A stretch of DNA of 64,000 bases, taken from positions 348,354 to 412,353 of the forward strand of contig CAWGIW010000001.1 in assembly GCA_963822825.1 (NCBI GenBank), written 5' to 3'. Position 1 is the first letter of the stretch, and the number at the start of each line of letters is the position of its first letter. The position numbers and the translations under genes were made by a program. The notes beneath the pieces were generated by a model, which searched no databases, was not told the DNA's origin, and saw only the letters and a program-made list of their open reading frames with translations. Origin of the DNA: JAWWPY01 sp963822825 (GTDB taxonomy: Bacteria > Actinomycetota > Actinomycetes > Streptosporangiales > Streptosporangiaceae). Below are positions 17,788-24,303 of this stretch, one piece after another.

Positions 17788-18438
17788 ATGGCCGACGAGG
17801 CGGCGGTGCTGGATGCGCTGCGGGCCGCGATCCTGGCGGGCGAGTTCGCGGCCGGGCAGCGTTTGGTCGAGGTGGACCTGTGTGAGCGCTTCGGCAGCAG
17901 CCGGTTCGCCGTGCGCGCCGCGATTCCGGTGCTCGCCAGCGAGGGGCTCGTGGACGTGCAGCGGCACCGGGGGGCACGGGTCCGCGTCATCCCGTTGGAG
18001 GAGGCGATCGAGATCACCGAGGTCCGCCGGCTCCTCGAGGGTCTCGCCGCGGCCCGGGCGGCGCAGCGCGTGACCACAGTTCAGGCGACGGAGCTGCAGG
18101 AAGTGATCAGGGAGATGCGCGAGGCGGTCCAGTCGGCCGAGCTCGTGCGGTACAGCGACGCCAACGCCCGGCTGCACGCGCTCATCCGCACCATTGCCGC
18201 CCACGAAACCGCGACGGGCATCATCGAGCGTCTCCGCGCTCAGCTGGTCCGCCACCAGTTCACGCTGTCCCTCGTGCCGGGCCGCCCGGCCGTGTCGCTG
18301 GTCCAGCATGAGCGCATCGTGGCCGCCATCATCGCCAGGGATCCGGACGAGGCTGAGGCGGCGATGCGCGATCACATCACCAGCGTGATCGAATCGCTCA
18401 ACCGCCTGCCCACATCGCAGGCCAACGCCGGGAGGTGA
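17788..18438 (+). CDS. GntR-family (FCD) transcriptional regulator
   Basis: A 216-residue repressor-type protein. An N-terminal winged helix (about 1-70; LRAAILAGEFAAGQRLVEVDL, then FAVRAAIPVLASEGLV) precedes an all-helical ligand-binding FCD domain (about 80-205) with the RRLLEGLAAARAA and later helix pattern including HALI and HERIVAAI. FCD domains bind small carboxylates through metal. GGGGGAAGGAAC lies just before ATG. It is in the same operon as the importer and catabolic enzymes, so it most likely senses the substrate or an intermediate and controls this cluster. Confidence 0.87.
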   Translation: MADEAAVLDALRAAILAGEFAAGQRLVEVDLCERFGSSRFAVRAAIPVLASEGLVDVQRHRGARVRVIPLEEAIEITEVRRLLEGLAAARAAQRVTTVQATELQEVIREMREAVQSAELVRYSDANARLHALIRTIAAHETATGIIERLRAQLVRHQFTLSLVPGRPAVSLVQHERIVAAIIARDPDEAEAAMRDHITSVIESLNRLPTSQANAGR

Positions 18439-18445
18439 GCACGGC

Positions 18446-19408
18446 ATGGCCGTCGAACGCTGCCGCGACGTAGCCCACGTGTCGGCGGTGGAGCTCCGCA
18501 CCCAGATGCCAGAACAGACGGTCAACTTCTTCGTCCGCCTGATGGGCCTCACCGAGGTGGCCAGGGACGGGGCATCGTCGTACTTGCGCACCTGGGATGA
18601 CTACGAGCGGTTCACGATCAGCGTCGTGGACGCGCCCACCTCGGGTGTCGGCCGGACCTGGCTGCGCGCGGCCGGCCCGGACGCACTGGCCCGCCGGGTC
18701 ACCGCGATCGAGGCCAGCGGCCGCGGCATCGGCTGGACCGATGGCGAGCAGGGGATCGGGCCGACCTACCTGTTCACCGACCCCGACGGTCACGAGTTCG
18801 GGATCTACTGGGAGAGCGAATGGTACGTCCCTCCCGAGGGCCAGCGGCCCGCGCTGAAGAACCAGGCCGCGCCGTTTCCCGGCCGCGGCGCCAACGTGCG
18901 CCGGCTTGACCACATCAACTATCTCGCCGCCGACATCCCCGCCATCACCCGGTTCCTCCCGGACGTGCTCGGCGCCAGGCTGACCGAGCAGGTCGTCCTC
19001 GACGACGGTGTTCCGTCGGCGGTCTGGTATCACGTGGCCGACAAGAGCTACGACCTCGTCTACACCAGTGACTGGACCGGGGCCATGGGGCGGCTGCACC
19101 ATCTAGCCTTCGCCACTGACCAGCGCGAGGACATCCTCCGGGCCGCTGACGTGATGCTCGAGGCCGGGATCCACATCGAGACCGGGCCGCACAAGCACGC
19201 GATCCAGCAGACGTTCTTCCTCTACGTGTGGGAGCCAGGCGGTAACCGCATCGAACTGTGCAACGCGGGTGCCCGGCTGGTGCTCGCGCCGGACTGGCGG
19301 CCCATCTCGTGGACGGCCGCCGAGCGCGCCCAGGGCCAGGCGTGGGGCCTGAGGACCATCGACAGCTTCCACACCCATGGCACCCCGCCCGTGGAGGCCA
19401 GCAGATGA
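18446..19408 (+). CDS. VOC-family extradiol (catechol 2,3-dioxygenase-like) dioxygenase
   Basis: A two-lobed glyoxalase/bleomycin-resistance-fold protein of 320 residues. In the C-terminal lobe the expected Fe(II) ligands are visible as His in RRLDHINYLA, His in GRLHHLAFATD and Glu in NRIELCNAG, the extradiol triad. The first lobe (residues 10-120; ELRTQMPEQTVNFFV, GHEFGIYWE) is the usual structural half. Predicted to cleave a catechol-type ring next to its two hydroxyls. GGAGGTGAGC precedes ATG 18446. It overlaps the next gene by 4 bases. Its presence is the main reason to suspect an aromatic substrate for this cluster. Confidence 0.85.
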   Translation: MAVERCRDVAHVSAVELRTQMPEQTVNFFVRLMGLTEVARDGASSYLRTWDDYERFTISVVDAPTSGVGRTWLRAAGPDALARRVTAIEASGRGIGWTDGEQGIGPTYLFTDPDGHEFGIYWESEWYVPPEGQRPALKNQAAPFPGRGANVRRLDHINYLAADIPAITRFLPDVLGARLTEQVVLDDGVPSAVWYHVADKSYDLVYTSDWTGAMGRLHHLAFATDQREDILRAADVMLEAGIHIETGPHKHAIQQTFFLYVWEPGGNRIELCNAGARLVLAPDWRPISWTAAERAQGQAWGLRTIDSFHTHGTPPVEASR

Positions 19409-20178
19409 CCACCCTGACCGTCGCGGTCCTCGGGCTTGGCGAGGCCGGCCGCGAGATTGCCCTCGGGCTGGCCGGAGCCGGGGTGCGGGTACGCGGCTTC
19501 GACCCGGTCGCGCCCGGGCTTCCTGGTGTCGAGGTCGCGACCGGTGACGCGGACGCCTGCCATGACGCCGACCTGGTGATCAGCCTCACTACCGCGGGCG
19601 AGGCCGACAGCGCCTTGCGCCAGGCGCTTCCCGGGCTGAGCGCGACGGCCGTGTACGCCGACGCCAACACCGCGGCGGCGGGCCTCAAGCAGAGGCTGGC
19701 CCGCCGGGCCGCTGAGGCCGGAGTCGTGTTCGCGGATGTGGCCATCATGGCGCCGGTGCCGGGACGGGGACTGCACGCGCCGATGATCGCGTCGGGGCCA
19801 GGGGCGGCGGCGGCCAGCGGCATGCTCGGCGCGTGCGGCGCGACGGTAGAGGTGCTGGACGGACCAGCCGGCGCCGCGGCCACCAGGAAGCTTCTGCGCA
19901 GCGTGTTCTACAAGGGGATGGCCGCGGCGGTGATCGAGGCGTTGCTCGCGGCCAGGTCCGCTGGCTGCGAGGACTGGCTTCGTGAGCACATCGCCGCGGA
20001 GCTCACCGCCGCCGACGGCGGCACGCTGACCCGCCTGGAAGAGGGCAGTTACCGGCACGCCGTTCGCCGCGGCCACGAAATGGCGGCCGCGTGCGAACTG
20101 CTCGGTGAGCTGTCGGTGCCGGCCCGGGTCGCCCGGGCCAGCCAACTCTGGCTCGAAGACCTGGCCCGCCCTAGCTGA
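19405..20178 (+). CDS. NAD(P)-dependent dehydrogenase with DUF1932 domain
   Basis: A 257-residue 6-phosphogluconate-dehydrogenase-like protein. An N-terminal Rossmann fold (AVLGLGEAGREIALGLAGAG, the GxGxxG turn) carries the NAD site; the middle part VYADANTAAAGLK and FADVAIMAPVPG resembles beta-hydroxyacid dehydrogenases; the C-terminal helical region with RKLLRSVFYKGMAAAVIEAL matches DUF1932, where Lys replaces the usual active-site helix pattern. The start is the ATG inside ATGA at 19405, coupled to the dioxygenase. It probably oxidises or reduces a hydroxy/keto intermediate of the same pathway. It is the last gene of the operon; a hairpin follows. Confidence 0.83.
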   Translation: MTTLTVAVLGLGEAGREIALGLAGAGVRVRGFDPVAPGLPGVEVATGDADACHDADLVISLTTAGEADSALRQALPGLSATAVYADANTAAAGLKQRLARRAAEAGVVFADVAIMAPVPGRGLHAPMIASGPGAAAASGMLGACGATVEVLDGPAGAAATRKLLRSVFYKGMAAAVIEALLAARSAGCEDWLREHIAAELTAADGGTLTRLEEGSYRHAVRRGHEMAAACELLGELSVPARVARASQLWLEDLARPS

Positions 20179-20182
20179 CCAT

Positions 20183-20221
20183 CCGTGGGTTTGCACCGCG
20201 ACGCCCCGGTGAAGCCCACGG
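20183..20221 (+). terminator. Hairpin after the catabolic operon
   Basis: CCGTGGG pairs with CCCACGG and, inside it, CACCG pairs with CGGTG, starting 5 bases after the dehydrogenase stop. There is no T-run, which is common in high-GC actinobacteria. It could serve both converging genes. Confidence 0.5.
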
Positions 20222-20272
20222 CGCCCCCGTTACCCAGGGACGACCGGTCCGCTCGAGCGGATCAGGCCAGGC

Positions 20273-21238
20273 TCAGCGGATCAGGCCAGCCAGCACTCCC
20301 CCGTATTCGTCCCGGCCGGTCACCCGGGGCGGCAGCTTAGGCGGCGCAGGCCTGGATGTGGCCCCGTTCTGCTGCATCGGGGGCCTCGGCAGCACGGCCG
20401 ACTTCGACCGCACCGCGGGCTTCGGCTTGGGCCTGGCGGCCATCGTTGGCTTAGCCGTCGCCTTGGGCCGGGCTGCGGCGCTTGGCCGGGCCGCTACCCT
20501 GGGCTTGGCCGCGGCCTTGGGCCTGGCTGTCGCCCTGGACCGGGCCGCTGATGTCGGCCGACCCGCGGCCGTCCTGACCGTCGACGCTGACCTGGCCGCC
20601 GCCGTCCGGGCGGCCGGGGCCTTCGGCTTGGCCGCGGCCTTCTTGGGCTTGCTGGCCTTCGGCTTGGCCGTGGTCCGCGACTTTGCCGTCGCCTTCGGCT
20701 TGGCCGTCGCCTTGGGCTTGGCCGTCGCCTTCGGCCGGCCCGCCGCGGTCCTGGCTGACGAGGTGGTGGTCCTCGTTGATGAAGATCTGGCGGATGCCGT
20801 CTTTCGCCCCGCCGCTGGCTTGACCGCCGCCGCTGGCCTGGCCACTGACATCGACTTCGCCGACACTGTCAGCGCCTTCGCGGCGGTGCTCATGGCCTTG
20901 GTCGCGGTGTTGATCGCCTGCATCGCGGTAGACAGCGTCTTGGCCGACGCCGTGGCCTTGGTGGCCGCCGATGTGAGCCGGGTCGCTGCTGTCGTCACCT
21001 TGACCGCCGCGGTCGAGACCGTCCTCGCGGCGGATGCCGTGGTCGGTGCGGTCCTGGCCGCGCCGCGCGTCGCCGCGCTGGCCGTCCTCTTGCCGCTGGC
21101 CTTGCTGGCCTTGGCCTTGGCCTTGACCTTTGGACGGCTGGCGGCACTCCTGGACGGACTGCCGCGCAGCGCCCTGCCGGACGCGGCTTTTGCCGAGCCG
21201 CGGCGAGTGGCCGTGCGAGTCGTGCTTTGCACAGGCAT
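20273..21238 (-). CDS. Histone-H1-like Lys/Ala/Pro-rich protein
   Basis: About 321 residues, almost entirely low complexity. The first 70 residues are basic (AKASGRALRG, KVKAKAKASKASGK). Residues about 70-150 are an Ala/Thr-rich amphipathic repeat with one Lys per 7-11 residues (AATKATASAKTLSTA, NTATKAMSTAAKAL). The C-terminal half is H1-tail-like with AKPKATAKPKATAKPK and GRP/ARP repeats, ending in a short ordered-looking tail. No HU fold is seen at the N-terminus. The protein is strongly basic, so DNA or RNA binding and nucleoid compaction are likely. I prefer ATG 21238 behind GGGGGGAT over the ATG at 21262. A long opposite-strand frame here is only its complement. Confidence 0.75.
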   Translation of the reverse strand: MPVQSTTRTATRRGSAKAASGRALRGSPSRSAASRPKVKAKAKASKASGKRTASAATRGAARTAPTTASAARTVSTAAVKVTTAATRLTSAATKATASAKTLSTAMQAINTATKAMSTAAKALTVSAKSMSVARPAAAVKPAAGRKTASARSSSTRTTTSSARTAAGRPKATAKPKATAKPKATAKSRTTAKPKASKPKKAAAKPKAPAARTAAARSASTVRTAAGRPTSAARSRATARPKAAAKPRVAARPSAAARPKATAKPTMAARPKPKPAVRSKSAVLPRPPMQQNGATSRPAPPKLPPRVTGRDEYGGVLAGLIR

Positions 21239-21829
21239 TGATATCCCCCCCATGTTGATCAACTACGAAGAGCTATTCCACGATTACCGTACGCTTACAC
21301 TAGTCCCGACTAAAGAAAGCCGCGCGGGCAGATCCCCCCGATCCCCCCGCTGGCCTGCGCAGTAAGCACATAAAAGCAGCCAATCACCGTCATCGGCCCC
21401 TGCCGATTTGCTGTTACGGCACCATTGACCCGTTCCTGGATCCGCGTGGGTGACCGTGGCCGGCGGCGACGCGCGATACCGGAAAGCTGCTCCGCGAGAT
21501 GCGGGGCCCGCTGGCCGGTATCGCGGAGTGGAACTCGCGGGCTGGGCGACTACTTCGCGGGGCTGGCGACTACTTCGCGGGGCTGGGCGACTACTTCGCG
21601 GGGCTGGGCGACTACTTCGCGGGGCTGGGCGACTACTTCGCGGGGCTGGGCGACTACTTCGCGGGGCTGGGCGACTACTTCCGCGGGGCTGGGCGACTAC
21701 TTCGCGGGGCTGGGCGACAAGCTCCGGGGTGCGACCATCGCGTCGGACTTGCCCAACTTCCTCGTCTGCACCCGCCCGCGGCCGGCGCCATCTGGACCGC
21801 AGACATCCGCCGCGGGCACCGGGTGCCGT
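21239..21829. other. Intergenic region with a 21-bp minisatellite
   Basis: About 590 bases between the H1-like gene (transcribed leftward) and the 3' end of the MFS gene. Its left part must contain the H1-like promoter and is comparatively AT-rich (21240-21310). Its middle is a tandem repeat, listed separately. Overlapping plus-strand frames (for example 21499-21843) exist because the 21-bp unit lacks stops in all three frames. I see no known domain in them. Confidence 0.6.
21541..21725. repeat. Minisatellite of a 21-bp unit, eight full copies plus a partial
   Basis: GACTACTTCGCGGGGCTGG recurs at 21548, 21568, 21589, 21610, 21631, 21652, 21673 and 21695, with a partial copy at 21716. Spacings are 20, 21, 21, 21, 21, 21, 22 and 21. 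In one frame the unit encodes GLGDYFA heptads. The one-base loss in the first interval is cancelled by the one-base gain in the seventh. Confidence 0.95.
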
Positions 21830-23179
21830 TTACGCCCGGCTGAGCTCGCCATCCAGCACTTCGCCTTCGGCGGCGGCCGGTGTCGGATCGGCCCCGCCCA
21901 GCGCCGCCGCACGTTCGCTGGCGCCCGGCCGGGACGCGCTGACCGCGGCGGTGAAGGCGAGCAGGCCGATGGCCACCTCGTAGCCGACCGTCGTCTCGAC
22001 CAGCCCGGCGCGGGTGACGAATATCCCGGCGATGATGGCGGGCACGCTGAAGGCGAGGTAGCCGACGACGTAGACGCTGGCGAAGAACTCGCCCCGCTCG
22101 GAGTGCGCCGGCAGCATCGAGAGGGTTCTCATGGCGGCACCCATCGTCGAGCCGAGCCCGAGCCCGGTCAGAACTGACCCCGCGTAGAACGCGAGGGTCC
22201 ACGGGCAGGCCAGGCTGACCAGGGTGATCGCCGTGCCGGTGGTGAGAGCGGCGCCCCCGAGCACGGTGCCGCGCCGCGCTGACGCATTGCGCATGATGAC
22301 CGTGGCCAGGAACGCGGATCCGCAGACCGCGGCTACGACGAGAGCGTCCAGGAAGTGGTCAGTGAGGCCGAACGTGGCCGCCGCGAGCGTCGTCGTCAGG
22401 GACAAGGTGAACCCGACCTGCGCCCACGTCGCGAACAGCGCTGGCATGGTCCGGATGAACTCGGGCCGCAGCCGCTTGGGTACCCGCATCCGCGGCGTGA
22501 GTGAGCGAACGGCACCGGTCCGGCGCCGTTCCGTTTCCGGGCCTATGGCGACGGCCATCAGCACCAGGACGAACAGCCCCGCGAGCAGCACGAACACGAG
22601 CACCGTCGGCGCCGGAGCGAACTGCACGAGCCCGCCGGCGCCCAGCGCGCCAAGCGCCAATCCGAGGCTCGGCACCAGGCTGTTGACCAGGCCCGCGAAG
22701 CGGAGGCGCTGCGGGCCCGCGAAGTCGATAAGCCCCGCGCTGAGCGCCCCAAGCGACGAGCCCGCGGCCAGGCCCTGTAGTACGCGCCCCAGGTAAAGCC
22801 ATCCCACGCCGTCCGCATGCGCGAACACGACCATGCTGGCCGCGAGCGCGGTGAATCCGGCGAGGAGTACCGGCTTTCGCCCGATGAAGTCAGAAAGGCC
22901 ACCGACCGTCAGCAGCGTAAGTAGCAGGGCCAGCGCGTAGATACCGAAGATCGAGGTGAGCGTGATGGCCGAGAAATGCCACCGGGCCTGGTAGACGACA
23001 TACAGCGGCGAGGGGGCGCTGGCCGCGACCATCAAGCCCAGATACGCCACGATCATTACCCAGAACGAAATCCCGGCCGACAGTCGGGGGCGTATCCCGG
23101 ATCGCCGGATCCGGGATACGGGTATCCCGGATCCGGCGATCCGGGATACGGGTCCGTGGAAGGCACGGTTGGTGGGCAT
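21830..23179 (-). CDS. MFS family exporter
   Basis: A 449-residue 12-helix major-facilitator protein. After a basic N-terminus come FWVMIVAYLGLMVAASAPSP, the loop GGLSDFIGRKPVLLAG (the MFS motif A between helices 2 and 3) and LGRVLQGLAAGSSLGAL, then a central basic loop (about 215-240). Typical of small drug or metabolite exporters. ATG 23179 lies behind GAGGAGAA. The first 35 residues are encoded by a long inverted repeat and read as Arg/Ile/Gly repeats, so they may be a recent addition. A TetR gene lies just upstream on the same strand, and both genes carry the same operator-like sequence, so the TetR protein probably represses the pump. Confidence 0.88.
   Translation of the reverse strand: MPTNRAFHGPVSRIAGSGIPVSRIRRSGIRPRLSAGISFWVMIVAYLGLMVAASAPSPLYVVYQARWHFSAITLTSIFGIYALALLLTLLTVGGLSDFIGRKPVLLAGFTALAASMVVFAHADGVGWLYLGRVLQGLAAGSSLGALSAGLIDFAGPQRLRFAGLVNSLVPSLGLALGALGAGGLVQFAPAPTVLVFVLLAGLFVLVLMAVAIGPETERRRTGAVRSLTPRMRVPKRLRPEFIRTMPALFATWAQVGFTLSLTTTLAAATFGLTDHFLDALVVAAVCGSAFLATVIMRNASARRGTVLGGAALTTGTAITLVSLACPWTLAFYAGSVLTGLGLGSTMGAAMRTLSMLPAHSERGEFFASVYVVGYLAFSVPAIIAGIFVTRAGLVETTVGYEVAIGLLAFTAAVSASRPGASERAAALGGADPTPAAAEGEVLDGELSRA
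23092..23149. repeat. Perfect 28-bp inverted repeat inside the MFS coding start
   Basis: Bases 23092-23119 and 23122-23149 are exact reverse complements with a 2-base GG spacer. Each arm is itself nearly palindromic (GTATCCCGG at one end, CCGGGATAC at the other). The element encodes residues about 11-30 of the exporter. It looks like a REP/ERIC-type or small mobile palindromic element inserted in frame. Confidence 0.85.
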
Positions 23180-23190
23180 GATTCTCCTCA

Positions 23191-23225
23191 ATATGACTGG
23201 TCATCTTAACAGACTGGTCACCTTA
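23191..23225. promoter_or_regulatory. TetR operator candidates upstream of the MFS gene
   Basis: ATATGACTGGTCATCTTA (23191-23208) and the related GACTGGTCACCTTA (23212-23225) lie 12-46 bases upstream of the MFS start. The first matches a site in front of the TetR gene in 16 of 18 positions. Each core, GACYGGTC, is a near palindrome. Confidence 0.6.
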
Positions 23226-23276
23226 ACGCGGCGGCCGGGCGGTGGGTGCGTTACGGAGCGAACGGCTACCCGGTGG

Positions 23277-23849
23277 TCAGCGCAGAAGCCGGTCGAAGAC
23301 CACGGTGAAGAAGTCGTCCATGGCCTCGGGGCTCTTGATGACCTTGGTGCGGGTCACCGCGCCTTCCCATGCGTTCACCAGAAATCGCCCGACCCGGTCC
23401 GCGTCCAGGGCGGCCGAGATCTCACCGGCGGCCTGCGCGGCCCGCAACAAGTCCGCGGTGCGGGCCGACCACGACTCCAGGCTCGCCGCCACCTCTACCC
23501 GGATCGCCTCGCTGTGATCGCCGAGCTCGGTCCCCATGTTGCCGACCAGGCATCCCCGCGAGAACTCGCGCCTGGCGAGTACACCGCGCATCACGCCGAA
23601 CCTGGCCCGCAACTGCTCCAGCGGCGAGAGGCCATTCGGCAGTTCCGCGCGCCACCCAGAAGCGGCCGCGTAGCGGCGCACCACCTCGGCCCCCAGATCC
23701 TCTTTGCTCTTGAAGTGGTTGTAGAAAGATCCCTTCGGCACGCCTGCGGCCCTGGTGATGTCCTCGACGGAGCACGCACTGAAGCCGCGCCGGTGGAACT
23801 CCACCAGCGCCGACTCAACGATCTCTTCACGAACGCTCACCCGTGGCAT
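23277..23849 (-). CDS. TetR-family repressor
   Basis: A 190-residue regulator. The N-terminal helix-turn-helix reads IVESALVEFHRRGFSACSVEDITRAAGVPKGSFYNHFKSKEDL (about residues 10-52), the classical TetR/QacR form with the SFYNHF signature. The C-terminal helices form the ligand pocket and dimer face. The natural start is ATG 23849 (MPRVSVREEI); the frame stays open upstream only through a repeat. It is encoded 97 bases upstream of the MFS exporter, and ATATGACYGGTCRTCTTA sites precede both genes, so autoregulation and control of the exporter are likely. The inducer is unknown. Confidence 0.88.
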   Translation of the reverse strand: MPRVSVREEIVESALVEFHRRGFSACSVEDITRAAGVPKGSFYNHFKSKEDLGAEVVRRYAAASGWRAELPNGLSPLEQLRARFGVMRGVLARREFSRGCLVGNMGTELGDHSEAIRVEVAASLESWSARTADLLRAAQAAGEISAALDADRVGRFLVNAWEGAVTRTKVIKSPEAMDDFFTVVFDRLLR

Positions 23850-23856
23850 GACTCGA

Positions 23857-23874
23857 ATATGACCGGTCGTCTTA
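23857..23874. promoter_or_regulatory. TetR operator candidate at its own promoter
   Basis: ATATGACCGGTCGTCTTA lies 8 bases before the TetR start codon and matches the site before the MFS gene at 16 of 18 positions. Confidence 0.6.
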
Positions 23875-23927
23875 GTTTTGTCAAGGCCAGGCATTCCGCG
23901 GCTAAGTGCAGTCCCCCGCCTTACGCT

Positions 23928-23987
23928 GACCCAGACCGGCAAGACCCAGACCGGCAAGACCCAGACCGGCAAGACCCAGACCGGCAG
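23928..23987. repeat. Four tandem copies of a 15-bp unit
   Basis: GACCCAGACCGGCAA is repeated four times (23928, 23943, 23958, 23973), the last copy ending in G. It extends the TetR reading frame upstream as a PVWVL repeat, which is not expected to be translated. Confidence 0.9.
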
Positions 23988-24303
23988 CCGGCCTCGAGCC
24001 CGAACCTGCCAGCCGGCCTCGGCCCGGAGTATGCCCTCAGCCTCGAGCCCGAACCTGCCAGCCCCGAGCGGCCCGCGCCTCGACCGCGAGCAGAGCCAGG
24101 GGCTTCACATGCCTGGGCTGGCCAGAAGCTGCCAGGCTATGTGCCCGGACTAGCCCCGCACCCGATCAGGCCTATCCGCCAACGGTCCACAGGTCGTGAG
24201 CCGCACATCAGTCGCTAATATTTTCGATACTTGCTCGCCATGCGCTTCTATGTACGATATTCTTCTCTAAGAGGTTGACTCCGGCGAGGTGGGAGGTGAC
24301 CAG

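Larger units (their letters stand above)
23850..24303. other. Intergenic region with operator and two repeat families
   Basis: About 450 bases without a gene. A TetR-type site (23857-23874) is at the left. Four tandem copies of GACCCAGACCGGCAA (23928-23987) and a 21-bp direct repeat beginning CCTCGAGCCCGAACCTGCCA (23992-24012 and 24041-24061) follow. The right end (24200-24280) is AT-richer and probably carries the promoter of the HNH gene. Confidence 0.6.

Noticed and set aside
20358..21365. 335-codon plus-strand frame of Ala/Leu/Gly-rich sequence
   Set aside because: It mirrors the Lys/Ala/Pro repeats of the H1-like gene; the minus strand has the ribosome site and a biologically sensible basic product.
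21541..21725. Possible CRISPR array or phage att cluster
   Set aside because: Pure tandem minisatellite without spacers.
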